Positions 8,064-16,677 of a stretch of DNA of 64,000 bases are shown piece after piece. Under the pieces are notes generated by a model. The model ran no database searches. It was not told where the DNA came from and worked only from the letters and a program-made list of their open reading frames with translations. Positions within the stretch are counted from its first letter, which is position 1, and every line of letters begins with the position of its first letter. Made by a program: the position numbers and the translations under genes. This stretch comes from Pseudomonas sp. RIT-PI-r (GTDB taxonomy: Bacteria; Pseudomonadota; Gammaproteobacteria; Pseudomonadales; Pseudomonadaceae), in NCBI RefSeq assembly GCF_001297015.1, contig NZ_LIGE01000044.1, positions 1-64,000 on the forward strand, written 5' to 3'.

Positions 8064-9386
8064 TTGCACGTGCGTTACCCAGTCAGTTTCACCCCGCTGT
8101 TCATTGCAATTGCCGCAACGATTGTGCCCGTCGCTCAGGCTGATGAGCCTGCCAAAGAAGGCTTCGTCGAAGGTTCGAGCCTCAACCTAAACGCCCGCAA
8201 CTACTACATGAATCGCAACCGCTTGCAGAAAGCGGACGACAACATCGAGTGGGGCCAGGGCTTTCTCGGCGTATTCAAATCGGGTTACACCGAAGGCACG
8301 GTCGGTTTCGGCATTGATGCCCACGCCATGCTCGGGTTGAAACTCGACGGTGGTGGCGGCACGGACGGCTCAAGCATCTTGCCGGTCAGCGACGGTAACG
8401 GCAAAGCGCCGGGCACGTTCTCCACGGCGGGCGGCACACTGAAAATGCGCGCATTCGATACCGAATTGAAGGCCGGTGACCTGTTTCTCGCCAACCCGGT
8501 GATCGCCGGCGGTGAAACGCGCATGCTGCCGCAGACTTTTCGTGGTGTGAGCCTGAGCAACCACAGCTTCGATGGCTGGTTGATTGAAGGTGGTCAAGCG
8601 AGTTTTACCAAGCCTTACAACCAAAGCGGTCACACACGCATCGGCACGTCCTACGGAACATTGGCAGATGGCGACGAGAGCCAGCACCTGAACTGGGCCG
8701 GTGTGGCCTGGAGCGGTGTCGAAGGCCTGACCAGCAGTCTTTATGCCTCTGAGCTCAAGGACATCTGGAACCAGTACTACTACGACCTGGATTACACCTG
8801 GCAGTTGAACGATCTGGTCAGCCTCAACCCGGGCCTGCACTTCTATCACACGCAAGACACCGGTGATGCGCTGTTGGGCAACATCGACAACAACACCTAC
8901 AGCCTGCATTTCACCGTGGGTATCGGTAGCCACAGCGTTACCGCCGCGTATCAGCGGGTCAATGGCAACACGCCGTTCGACTACATCAGCCAGGGTGACA
9001 GCGTTTACCTCGACAACTCCCAGCAGTACTCCGACTTCAACGGCCCGAACGAACGCTCGTGGAAGCTCAAGTACGCCTATGATTTCGCCGGCGTGGGTGT
9101 GCCGGGGCTGACTTCGTCTGTCTCCTACTCGCGCGGCACGGTGGATCTGACCAAGGTCGACGCCGACAGCAAAGGCTATTCCAACTGGTACAGCGCCGAT
9201 GGCCGCAACGCCAAACACTGGGAACGCGACCTCGATCTGAAATACGTCGTGCAGAGCGGTCAGGCCAAGGATCTGGCGGTGCACCTGCAATGGGCGAGCA
9301 ACCGTGGCGGCAACGGTTACGGTGCAATTGATTCGGACACAGATGAATACCGCATGATCATCGACTACCCGATCAACGTCTTCTAA
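8064..9386 (+). CDS. OprD-family outer-membrane porin
   Basis: This is about 440 residues with a signal peptide ending near AQA (about residue 26), then the OprD-family N-terminus (EGFVEGSSLNLNARNYYMNR) and alternating amphipathic strands to a C-terminal FN-like end (PINVF). OprD porins take up amino acids, aromatic acids or other small carboxylates. There is no ATG at the start. AAGGAG at 8053-8058 favours TTG 8064 (5-bp spacing) or GTG 8070 (11-bp spacing); a TTG at 8046 precedes this site and is unlikely. The substrate cannot be inferred. The gene is monocistronic. Confidence 0.9.
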   Translation: MHVRYPVSFTPLFIAIAATIVPVAQADEPAKEGFVEGSSLNLNARNYYMNRNRLQKADDNIEWGQGFLGVFKSGYTEGTVGFGIDAHAMLGLKLDGGGGTDGSSILPVSDGNGKAPGTFSTAGGTLKMRAFDTELKAGDLFLANPVIAGGETRMLPQTFRGVSLSNHSFDGWLIEGGQASFTKPYNQSGHTRIGTSYGTLADGDESQHLNWAGVAWSGVEGLTSSLYASELKDIWNQYYYDLDYTWQLNDLVSLNPGLHFYHTQDTGDALLGNIDNNTYSLHFTVGIGSHSVTAAYQRVNGNTPFDYISQGDSVYLDNSQQYSDFNGPNERSWKLKYAYDFAGVGVPGLTSSVSYSRGTVDLTKVDADSKGYSNWYSADGRNAKHWERDLDLKYVVQSGQAKDLAVHLQWASNRGGNGYGAIDSDTDEYRMIIDYPINVF

Positions 9387-9430
9387 GATCAGCGCCATAA
9401 CACCGTCTTGAATTCAGTGATGCCCGCCCT

Positions 9431-9518
9431 GTGGGAGCGAGCCTGCTCGCGAAAGCGGTCTACCATTCGACATCCAGGTTGAATGACACAGCGCTTTCGC
9501 GAGCAGGCTCGCTCCCAC
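9431..9518. repeat. REP doublet (inverted pair)
   Basis: gtgggagcgagcctgctcgc at 9431 is repeated in inverse orientation at 9492-9518, so the two REP units could fold into one long hairpin. Such doublets are frequent between genes in fluorescent pseudomonads. It lies between the porin and diguanylate cyclase genes. Confidence 0.8.
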
Positions 9519-9598
9519 ATTGGGAATGGTTTCTGGTTTTGGCAGCAGTGTTTGTGCAACTACGCTTATAAGACTTCTCCCCAACCGACAGCCCAATC

Positions 9599-11107
9599 AT
9601 GATCGCGAGCCGTACCCCACCCGTTGCGGGCAAGACCGGACGCCCCGAGTTGCTGCTGATCTGCGGCAGTTTGCTGACCGTGATCGCGATTGTCGGCATT
9701 GTCACTTTCTTGCTGATCCGCGAGCACGCCAACGCTCAGGAATCGGCGACCCGCAGCGCCACCACCATTGCGCAACTGATCGACGCCGATGTGCTGCGCA
9801 CGGTCGAGTTGTACGACTTGACGCTGCAAGGTCTGATCGCCGCCGCCCAGCGTGATGACCTGCAAAATGTCTCGCCGCAGATCCGCCATCTGGCGCTGTT
9901 CGACCGCTCGACCACGGCACGCTTCAAGGGCGACATCCTGCTCCTCGACAAACACGGCGACGTGCTCGCCGACTCTTCGCGGGTCGAACCGAAACCGGGC
10001 AATTTCGCCGACCGCGACTACTTCCTCGCCCACGCCTTCAATCGCGATGTCGGCATGTTTATCAGCCGCCCGTTCAAGACCCGTTGCGACTGCGACGAGG
10101 CCAACCAGTGGCGCATCAGCTTCAGTCGGCGTATTTCCTCGCAAACCGGCGAGTTCGCCGGTGTGGCCGTGGCGTCGATGAAACTCGACTACTTCGATCA
10201 GTTGTTCAACAGCCTCGACATCGGTAAAGACAGCACGCTGAACATCATCAATAACGACGGTGTTCTGCTGGCGCAGAAGCCCTATCTGCAAAGCGATTCC
10301 ATCGGCAAAAGCTTCGGTAACAGACCCAACGTGATACGGATTCTGCGCGACAAGGATGGCAATGGCAGTTTCACCAGTACTTCGAGCATGGATCATCAAC
10401 AGCGTCTCTATACCTATTCGCGAGTCGGCAATTTGCCGCTGACCGTGATGGTCGCGCTGTCCAGCGATGAGGTATTCGGCACTTGGCGCCGCACCGCGTT
10501 GTTGATCAGTGGTGCCACGGGCGTGTTGTGCGTGGGTTTGCTGTGGCTGACCTGGCTGCTGGCCCGTGAATTGCGCTTGCGCCAGCGGGCCGAGCGGGAG
10601 CTGGCGCAACTGGCTGCCACCGACGCGCTGACCGGTGTGGCCAATCGGCGGATGCTCGATCAGGCGTTGCGTCACGAATGGTTCCGCGCCCAGCGCTCAG
10701 GCAAACCGATGTCGGTGATGATGATCGATGCCGACCACTTCAAGGCGTTCAATGATCGACATGGGCATCAGGGCGGAGATCAGGCGCTGAAGACGCTGGC
10801 CCGTGTCATCACTGAAAATGTCCGGCGACCGGCTGATCTGGTCGCGCGTTATGGCGGCGAGGAGTTTTCAGTGATTCTGGCCGAGACCGACGGTCATGGC
10901 GCGCAGCAGATTGCCGAGCATATTCGTCAGGCGGTGGAGCAGTTGCCGCTGGTCGATGGGGCCGAGCGGCCGATGACGGTGAGTATTGGCATCGCGACAT
11001 GGACGACGGCGAGTGAGATGACGCTTGAGCAGTTGCTGTTTGCGGCGGACAAGGCGTTGTATCAGGCCAAGGAAGGTGGGCGTAACCGGGTGGTGGTGGC
11101 TGCCTGA
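9599..11107 (+). CDS. Membrane diguanylate cyclase with periplasmic CACHE-type sensor
   Basis: The protein has 502 residues. TM1 is at about 17-40, followed by a periplasmic double-CACHE-like sensor region (about 45-310), TM2 (about 318-342) and a GGEEF domain (about 350-500). The active site GGEEF is at residues 419-423. Five residues before it is RPAD, a canonical RxxD inhibitory site, so product inhibition by c-di-GMP is expected. The sensor contains an unusual Cys-Asp-Cys at 163-165. The predicted reaction is 2 GTP to cyclic di-GMP at the inner membrane. The gene stands alone between repeats, and its ligand is unknown. Confidence 0.93.
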   Translation: MIASRTPPVAGKTGRPELLLICGSLLTVIAIVGIVTFLLIREHANAQESATRSATTIAQLIDADVLRTVELYDLTLQGLIAAAQRDDLQNVSPQIRHLALFDRSTTARFKGDILLLDKHGDVLADSSRVEPKPGNFADRDYFLAHAFNRDVGMFISRPFKTRCDCDEANQWRISFSRRISSQTGEFAGVAVASMKLDYFDQLFNSLDIGKDSTLNIINNDGVLLAQKPYLQSDSIGKSFGNRPNVIRILRDKDGNGSFTSTSSMDHQQRLYTYSRVGNLPLTVMVALSSDEVFGTWRRTALLISGATGVLCVGLLWLTWLLARELRLRQRAERELAQLAATDALTGVANRRMLDQALRHEWFRAQRSGKPMSVMMIDADHFKAFNDRHGHQGGDQALKTLARVITENVRRPADLVARYGGEEFSVILAETDGHGAQQIAEHIRQAVEQLPLVDGAERPMTVSIGIATWTTASEMTLEQLLFAADKALYQAKEGGRNRVVVAA

Positions 11108-11130
11108 TAGATGTATTGGCTTCACCAGCC

Positions 11131-11200
11131 CTATCGCGAGCAGGCTCACTCCTACAGGGGAATGCATTCCAAATGTAGGAGTGAGCCTGCTCGCGATGAG
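11131..11200. repeat. REP doublet overlapping the extended lpxC frame
   Basis: atcgcgagcaggctcactcc at 11133 is repeated in inverse orientation ending near 11197, with a short central spacer. Near-identical doublets lie at 40780-40844 and 47214-47280. The extended lpxC frame enters this element. Confidence 0.8.
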
Positions 11201-12195
11201 GCCGGCCCAGGCAACACAAAAACCAAGGGCATAAAAAAAGGCCACCCAAGGATGGCCTTCAAAAAACTAGAGAGGTTTTTTACTTCCACCGCCGCAACCG
11301 GGCGCATGTAAGAGATTGGTGCGGTGCTGGCGTCTTCGAACGTCACCACTTCCCAAGCGTCTGTCTGCTCAATCAACTTGCGCAGCAGCTGGTTGTTCAG
11401 TGCATGACCGGACTTGAAGCCTTTGAACTCACCAATCAGGCTGTTACCCAAAAGGTACAGGTCGCCAATGGCATCGAGGATCTTGTGCTTGACGAATTCG
11501 TCTTCATAGCGAAGGCCGTCTTCGTTCAACACGCCATCGGCATCGACCACGATTGCGTTTTCAACGCTGCCGCCGAGTGCGAGGTTGTGCTTGCGCAGGT
11601 ACTCGATATCACTCATGAAACCAAAGGTACGGGCGCGGCTGACTTCTTTTACGAACGAAGTGCTGGAAAAATCCACGCTTGCACTTTGGGTGCGGTCCCG
11701 GAATACCGGGTGATCGAAATCGATCTCGAAGCTCACCTTGAACCCTTCGAAAGGGACGAAAGTGGCGCGCTTGTCGCCGTCTTCCACTGTCACTTCACGC
11801 AGGATGCGGATGAATTTCTTGGCGGCGTCCTGTTCTTCCAGGCCTGCCGATTGAATCAGGAATACGAAGGGTCCAGCGCTGCCATCCATGATCGGGACTT
11901 CGGACGCGGAGAGCTCGACGTAGGCGTTATCGATGCCCAGGCCAGCCATGGCCGAGAGCAAGTGCTCTACCGTGTCCACTTTCACGTCGCCATTGATCAG
12001 CGTCGTCGACATAGTGGTTTCACCGACGTTTTCCGCGCGGGCAGGAATCTGCACCACAGGGTCGAGGTCAGCGCGACAAAACACAATGCCAGTGTCGACA
12101 GGCGCAGGCTTGAGGGTCAGATAGACCTTCTCACCGGAGTGCAGGCCTACACCTGTGGCACGGATAATATTTTTCAGTGTGCGTTGTTTAATCAT
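11152..12195 (-). CDS. lpxC: UDP-3-O-acyl-N-acetylglucosamine deacetylase, stop codon lost
   Basis: LpxC catalyses the committed step of lipid A synthesis, a zinc-dependent deacetylation. Zinc ligands and catalytic residues are intact: Glu77-His78 in VEHLLSA, His237 and Asp241 in VKHKILDAIG, and His264 in KSGHALNN. The family ends at about 303 residues with MRPVAAV, which is exactly residue 303 here. The expected stop is replaced by GAA (minus codon at 11286-11284; TAA to GAA would be a single change). The frame then continues for 44 more residues, through the transcription terminator and into a REP element. It is the last gene of the dcw cluster, 112 bp after ftsZ. Either this is a real C-terminal extension or a base-call error. 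Confidence 0.93.
   Translation of the reverse strand: MIKQRTLKNIIRATGVGLHSGEKVYLTLKPAPVDTGIVFCRADLDPVVQIPARAENVGETTMSTTLINGDVKVDTVEHLLSAMAGLGIDNAYVELSASEVPIMDGSAGPFVFLIQSAGLEEQDAAKKFIRILREVTVEDGDKRATFVPFEGFKVSFEIDFDHPVFRDRTQSASVDFSSTSFVKEVSRARTFGFMSDIEYLRKHNLALGGSVENAIVVDADGVLNEDGLRYEDEFVKHKILDAIGDLYLLGNSLIGEFKGFKSGHALNNQLLRKLIEQTDAWEVVTFEDASTAPISYMRPVAAVEVKNLSSFLKAILGWPFFMPLVFVLPGPASSRAGSLLHLECIPL
11233..11258 (-). terminator. Terminator of the dcw cluster / lpxC
   Basis: Read on the minus strand, a ggccatcc-tt-gggtggcc hairpin is followed by seven T. It lies about 25 bp after the canonical lpxC end. In this sequence it is inside the extended lpxC reading frame. Confidence 0.75.
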
Positions 12196-12307
12196 GGCTT
12201 GGGCCGCTTCAGCGCAAATTGCGAACTGGTATCAACAAAGGCTGGCGATGATAGCAGACCATGCCTTTGCTGAACACCAATCACCTTCATAGCCCTGATA
12301 CATTCCA

Positions 12308-13504
12308 TCAATCGGCCTGACGACGCAGGAATGCCGGGATGTCCAGGTAGTCCAGATCATCTTGCGGATTCATCTTCGCGGCAGCCGCAGCACCGGCCTG
12401 AGCCTGGTTGCGCATGACGGTCGGACGGTCCAGATCACGGTAGTTGACCGCTGGCGCTTCCTGACGGGCCGCAGCCGGTTGTTGCACCTGGGCGGAAGCC
12501 ATGGAGGTATGAACGGTGTTGTCGATGACCTTCACAGGCTTCTCGATTTTCGCGCCCAGACCGGTGGCAACCACAGTCACGTGCAGCTCGTCGCGCATGT
12601 CCGGATCGATAACGGTACCGACCTTGACCATCGCGTGCTCGGAAGCGAAGGCTTCGATGATGCTACCCACGTCGGAGTACTCACCCAGAGACAGGTCAGG
12701 ACCGGCGGTGATGTTCACCAGGATGCCGCGTGCGCCTTGCAGGTTCACGTCTTCCAGCAGCGGGTTGCGGATTGCCGCTTCGGTTGCTTCACGTGCACGG
12801 TTCGGACCGCTGGCGCAGCCAGTGCCCATCATCGCCATGCCCATTTCGCTCATCACGGTACGCACGTCGGCGAAGTCGACGTTGATCATGCCCGGACGCT
12901 TGATGATGTCGGAGATACCGCGAACGGCACCGGCCAGTACATCGTCAGCCTTGGCGAAAGCCGACAGAAGGCTGGCGTCTTTACCGAGGATGGTCAGCAG
13001 CTTCTCGTTAGGAATGGTGATCAACGAGTCGACGCTTTCCGAGAGCATACGGATGCCTTCGTCGGCAATCTGCATACGCTTGCGGCCTTCGAACGGGAAC
13101 GGACGCGTCACGACCGCAACGGTCAGAATGCCCATTTCCTTGGCCACTTCGGCGATGATCGGCGCAGCACCGGTACCGGTACCGCCGCCCATGCCAGTGG
13201 TGATGAACACCATGTTGGTGCCCTGCAGGACTTCGGCAATGCGCTCACGGTCTTCGAGAGCGGCCTGACGACCTACTTCAGGGTTGGCGCCAGCGCCCAG
13301 ACCTTTGGTCACGCCGGTGCCCAGTTGCAGAATGGTACGCGCGCCGATGTTTTTCAGCGCTTGAGCATCAGTGTTGGCGCAGATGAATTCAACGCCTTCG
13401 ATGTTGCTCTTGACCATGTGATTGACAGCGTTGCCGCCGCCACCGCCAACACCGATAACTTTGATTACCGGGCTTGCGGGGATGTTGTCTACGAGTTCGA
13501 ACAT
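12308..13504 (-). CDS. ftsZ: Cell division protein FtsZ
   Basis: This is the 398-residue tubulin homologue that polymerises with GTP to form the Z-ring. The nucleotide-binding segments are VGGGGGNAVNHM near the N-terminus and the tubulin signature GGGTGTGAAP near residue 105. The T7 loop NVDFADVRTVM, needed to activate GTP hydrolysis, is also present. A variable Ala/Gln-rich linker leads to the conserved tail DYLDIPAFLRRQAD, which binds FtsA and ZipA. It lies 67 bp after ftsA, the normal dcw order. Confidence 0.99.
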   Translation of the reverse strand: MFELVDNIPASPVIKVIGVGGGGGNAVNHMVKSNIEGVEFICANTDAQALKNIGARTILQLGTGVTKGLGAGANPEVGRQAALEDRERIAEVLQGTNMVFITTGMGGGTGTGAAPIIAEVAKEMGILTVAVVTRPFPFEGRKRMQIADEGIRMLSESVDSLITIPNEKLLTILGKDASLLSAFAKADDVLAGAVRGISDIIKRPGMINVDFADVRTVMSEMGMAMMGTGCASGPNRAREATEAAIRNPLLEDVNLQGARGILVNITAGPDLSLGEYSDVGSIIEAFASEHAMVKVGTVIDPDMRDELHVTVVATGLGAKIEKPVKVIDNTVHTSMASAQVQQPAAARQEAPAVNYRDLDRPTVMRNQAQAGAAAAAKMNPQDDLDYLDIPAFLRRQAD

Positions 13505-13571
13505 TTTCCCTCTCCTTACATTCTCTAGTTTTTTCGCCTACTGCTGTTTGTTGCGGTGCTGCGGTAAAGCT

Positions 13572-14831
13572 TTAGAAGTTGCCTTGAACCCACTTCTTCA
13601 ATCGGTCCAGCAACGGTGCCTGTGGCTCTTCGTTGCTGTAGCTGTCGCGGCTGCCGATGCCCGAGAACGAGATCCCGTCGGACTGCTTTTGCAGGCCGTA
13701 CATCAACAAGCCAACGCCAGTGGAATAAATCGGATTGCGCACCACGTCATCCAGACCTTTGACGCCGTGCGGCACGCCCAGACGAACCGGCATGTGGAAG
13801 ATTTCTTCGGCCAGTTCAGTGGCGCCTTCCATCTTCGAGGTACCGCCGGTGAGGACGATGCCGGCCGGGATCAGGTCTTCGTAGCCGCTGCGACGCAGCT
13901 CGGCCTGAATCAGCGTGAACAGTTCGTCGTAACGCGGCTCGACCACTTCGGCCAGGGCCTGGCGCGACAGTTCACGCGGTGGACGGTCGCCCACGCTCGG
14001 CACCTTGATGGTTTCACCGGCACCGGCCAGTTTGGCCAGGGCGCAGGCGTAACGGATCTTGATCTCTTCGGCGTACTGGGTCGGGGTGCGCAACGCCATG
14101 GCGATGTCGTTGGTCACCTGATCACCGGCAATCGGGATCACCGCGGTGTGACGGATCGCGCCTTCGGTGAAGATCGCGATATCGGTGGTGCCGCCGCCGA
14201 TGTCGACCAGGCACACGCCCAGCTCTTTCTCGTCGTCGGTCAGTACCGAGTAGGCCGAGGCCAGTTGCTCGAGAATGATGTCGTCGATTTCCAGACCGCA
14301 GCGACGCACGCATTTTTCAATGTTCTGTGCGGCGTTGACGGCGCAGGTGACCACGTGAACCTTGGCTTCCAGACGTACGCCGGACATGCCCAGTGGCTCA
14401 CGAACGCCTTCCTGGTTATCGATCACGTAATCCTGCGGCAGGGTGTGCAGCACGCGCTGGTCAGCCGGTATCGCCACAGCCTGAGCAGCGTCGAGCACGC
14501 GTTCAAGGTCGGCCGAGCTGACTTCGCGATCACGGATCGCGACGATGCCGTGGGAGTTCAGGCTGCGGATGTGATTGCCCGCCACGCCGACGAACGCCGA
14601 GTGAATGCGGCAGCCCGCCATCAGTTGGGCTTCTTCGATCGCACGCTGGATCGATTGCACGGTGGACTCGATGTTCACCACCACGCCCTTCTTCAGGCCA
14701 CGGGACGGATGGGTACCGATCCCGACGATTTCCAGCGAGCCGTCGTCGGAGACCTCGCCGACCAGCGCCACCACCTTGGAGGTGCCGATATCGAGACCGA
14801 CGATCATTTTGCCGCTTTGCACGTTTGCCAT
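13572..14831 (-). CDS. ftsA: Cell division protein FtsA
   Basis: This is the actin-like ATPase of 419 residues that tethers FtsZ to the membrane. The phosphate-1 motif is VGLDIGTSKV near the N-terminus, phosphate-2 is VDIGGGTTD, and an adenosine motif lies at LTGGTSKMEG. The C-terminus ends in an amphipathic membrane-targeting helix (LDRLKKWVQGNF). It starts 15 bp after ftsQ and precedes ftsZ. Confidence 0.99.
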   Translation of the reverse strand: MANVQSGKMIVGLDIGTSKVVALVGEVSDDGSLEIVGIGTHPSRGLKKGVVVNIESTVQSIQRAIEEAQLMAGCRIHSAFVGVAGNHIRSLNSHGIVAIRDREVSSADLERVLDAAQAVAIPADQRVLHTLPQDYVIDNQEGVREPLGMSGVRLEAKVHVVTCAVNAAQNIEKCVRRCGLEIDDIILEQLASAYSVLTDDEKELGVCLVDIGGGTTDIAIFTEGAIRHTAVIPIAGDQVTNDIAMALRTPTQYAEEIKIRYACALAKLAGAGETIKVPSVGDRPPRELSRQALAEVVEPRYDELFTLIQAELRRSGYEDLIPAGIVLTGGTSKMEGATELAEEIFHMPVRLGVPHGVKGLDDVVRNPIYSTGVGLLMYGLQKQSDGISFSGIGSRDSYSNEEPQAPLLDRLKKWVQGNF

Positions 14832-14846
14832 GGGTCCTGCCTCTTC

Positions 14847-15713
14847 TTAATTCTTTGCGACAGCGGGTTGGGCTGTCGTCGGCGCTACAGGTTCCCGCCA
14901 GCCAACAGCGAGGCCGTTGGCGTAGCGCAGATCGATGCGCGCAATGTTCGTAATCTGGTCTTTAAGCGTCTTGTCATAGATGGCGATGAAGCGGCGCATC
15001 TTTTCCACCAGGTTGCCGCGTCCCAGCAGCAGCTCGATGCCGGGGCCGGAACTGCCGGCACCGGTGGTCAGGAACCAGCTCCCGCGTTCACGCAATTCCA
15101 GGCGCGCAATCGAGAAGCCCAACGGCCGCAGCATCTGGCTCAGCACCTGGTACTGCTGCATCACTTGCTGCTGGGCCCGTTGTGGGCCGAACAGCTGGGG
15201 CAGGTGTTCGTAGTTCGCCAGTTCCTTGGGCGTAAACGCCTGGCCCTGGTTGTTGAGCAACGACTCGTCGCCCCAACGCGCCACCGGCAGTTGCTCTTCG
15301 AGGCGGATCACCACCTGGTCCGGCCATACCCGACGCACTTCGGCGTGGGCGATCCAGGGCATCTGCTCAAGCTCGGTGCGCATCCCGGCGAGGTCGATGG
15401 TGAAGAAGCTCGACGCCACGTACGGGGCGATTCGTTGCTGCACCGCTTGCTGACTGATGTAGCTCAGGTCGCCCTGCACGGCGATCTTGGTGATCGGCCG
15501 GTCGGCGTACGGGAGCAAACGCGTTGCGCCTTCGTACGTACCAAAACCCAGCACGACCAGCAGCACCGGCCAGAACAGACTTTTCACGAAGCCGAAATTG
15601 GCTTTCGGCAGGCGCGCGGACATCGGCTCTTTCGCCACCATGCGGCTGGCACCCCGCGGCACCGGCTTGCGGCCGGGTGCGGGAGGCTGATGTCGGAGCT
15701 GAGCGCCTTGCAT
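14847..15713 (-). CDS. ftsQ: Cell division protein FtsQ
   Basis: This 288-residue bitopic divisome protein has a cytoplasmic N-terminus, one membrane helix (about 44-62), then the periplasmic POTRA domain starting ITKIAVQGDLSYIS and a beta domain. FtsQ links early and late divisome proteins through FtsB and FtsL. I chose the ATG at 15713 because a GAGG lies just upstream inside the ddlB end. The frame stays open further upstream, but that extension lies within ddlB and is unlike the family. Four bases separate it from ddlB. Confidence 0.96.
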   Translation of the reverse strand: MQGAQLRHQPPAPGRKPVPRGASRMVAKEPMSARLPKANFGFVKSLFWPVLLVVLGFGTYEGATRLLPYADRPITKIAVQGDLSYISQQAVQQRIAPYVASSFFTIDLAGMRTELEQMPWIAHAEVRRVWPDQVVIRLEEQLPVARWGDESLLNNQGQAFTPKELANYEHLPQLFGPQRAQQQVMQQYQVLSQMLRPLGFSIARLELRERGSWFLTTGAGSSGPGIELLLGRGNLVEKMRRFIAIYDKTLKDQITNIARIDLRYANGLAVGWREPVAPTTAQPAVAKN

Positions 15714-15717
15714 CGTC

Positions 15718-16677
15718 TTAACCTCGAGCGTCTTCAACACTGGCGGCCAGAATGGCCAGAACCAGTTGCTGGAAATCCAGACCGGCAGCACGGGCCGCCA
15801 TTGGCACCAGACTGTGATCGGTCATGCCCGGTGCGGTGTTCACTTCCAGGAACCAGAACTGCCCGTCGGCGTCCTGCATCACGTCCGCCCTGCCCCAACC
15901 GGCAATACCCAGCGCCTCACAGGCCTTGGCCGTGAGATCCATGAGTTGCTGTTCCTTGGCGGCATCCAGCCCGCACGGAATGCGGTACTGGGTATCGTTG
16001 GCGATGTACTTGGCGTCGTAGTCGTAGAACGTGTGCGGTGTACCCAGGGCGATAGGAGGCAACACCTGGTCACGCAGGGTGGCGATGGTGAACTCCGGAC
16101 CTTGAATCCATTGCTCAACCAAGACTTGCGAATCGTAGGTACTGGCCGCTTTCCATGCGTCGATCAACTCGGACGCAGAACTCACTTTGGCCATCCCGAT
16201 ACTTGAACCTTCATGCGCCGGTTTGACGATCAAAGGGAAGCCCAGTTCCGTCGCTGCCGAAATACAATCGGCTTCGCTGCACAGCACGGCGTGACGTGGC
16301 GTCGGAATCCCGAGGCTGTGCCAGACCTGCTTGGTGCGCAGTTTGTCCATCGCCAGTGCCGAGGCCAGAATGCCACTGCCGGTGTACGGAATGCCCGCCA
16401 CTTCGAGCAGGCCCTGCATGGAGCCGTCTTCACCGCCACGGCCGTGAAGAATGATGAAGGCACGGTCGATCTTTTCGCTGAGCAGACGTTGCAGAATGTC
16501 GTCGCCAACGTCGATGCCGAACGCGTCCACGCCAGCGCTTTGCAGCGCGTCGAGCACGGCGTTACCGGATTTCAGCGAAACCTCACGCTCGGCACTCAGA
16601 CCGCCGAAGAGCACGGCGACGCGGCCGAAGTCCTTCGGCGCGATAGTGGAAAACAGCTTGGCGTAGGCAGCAGTCAT
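15718..16677 (-). CDS. ddlB: D-alanine--D-alanine ligase
   Basis: This 319-residue ATP-grasp enzyme joins two D-Ala residues for the peptidoglycan stem. It shows the N-terminal VLFGGLSAEREVSLKSG motif, ILHGRGGEDG, the ATP-grasp lysine region FPLIVKPAHEGSSIGM, and the Mg-binding FLEVNTAPGMTDHS near the C-terminus. Its start overlaps the murC end by four bases, and ftsQ follows. Confidence 0.98.
   Translation of the reverse strand: MTAAYAKLFSTIAPKDFGRVAVLFGGLSAEREVSLKSGNAVLDALQSAGVDAFGIDVGDDILQRLLSEKIDRAFIILHGRGGEDGSMQGLLEVAGIPYTGSGILASALAMDKLRTKQVWHSLGIPTPRHAVLCSEADCISAATELGFPLIVKPAHEGSSIGMAKVSSASELIDAWKAASTYDSQVLVEQWIQGPEFTIATLRDQVLPPIALGTPHTFYDYDAKYIANDTQYRIPCGLDAAKEQQLMDLTAKACEALGIAGWGRADVMQDADGQFWFLEVNTAPGMTDHSLVPMAARAAGLDFQQLVLAILAASVEDARG

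Noticed and set aside
13422..15935. Long plus-strand open frame opposite ftsA and ftsQ
   Set aside because: It is antisense to two certain genes, its composition is a mirror of their codon use, and it shows no family motif.
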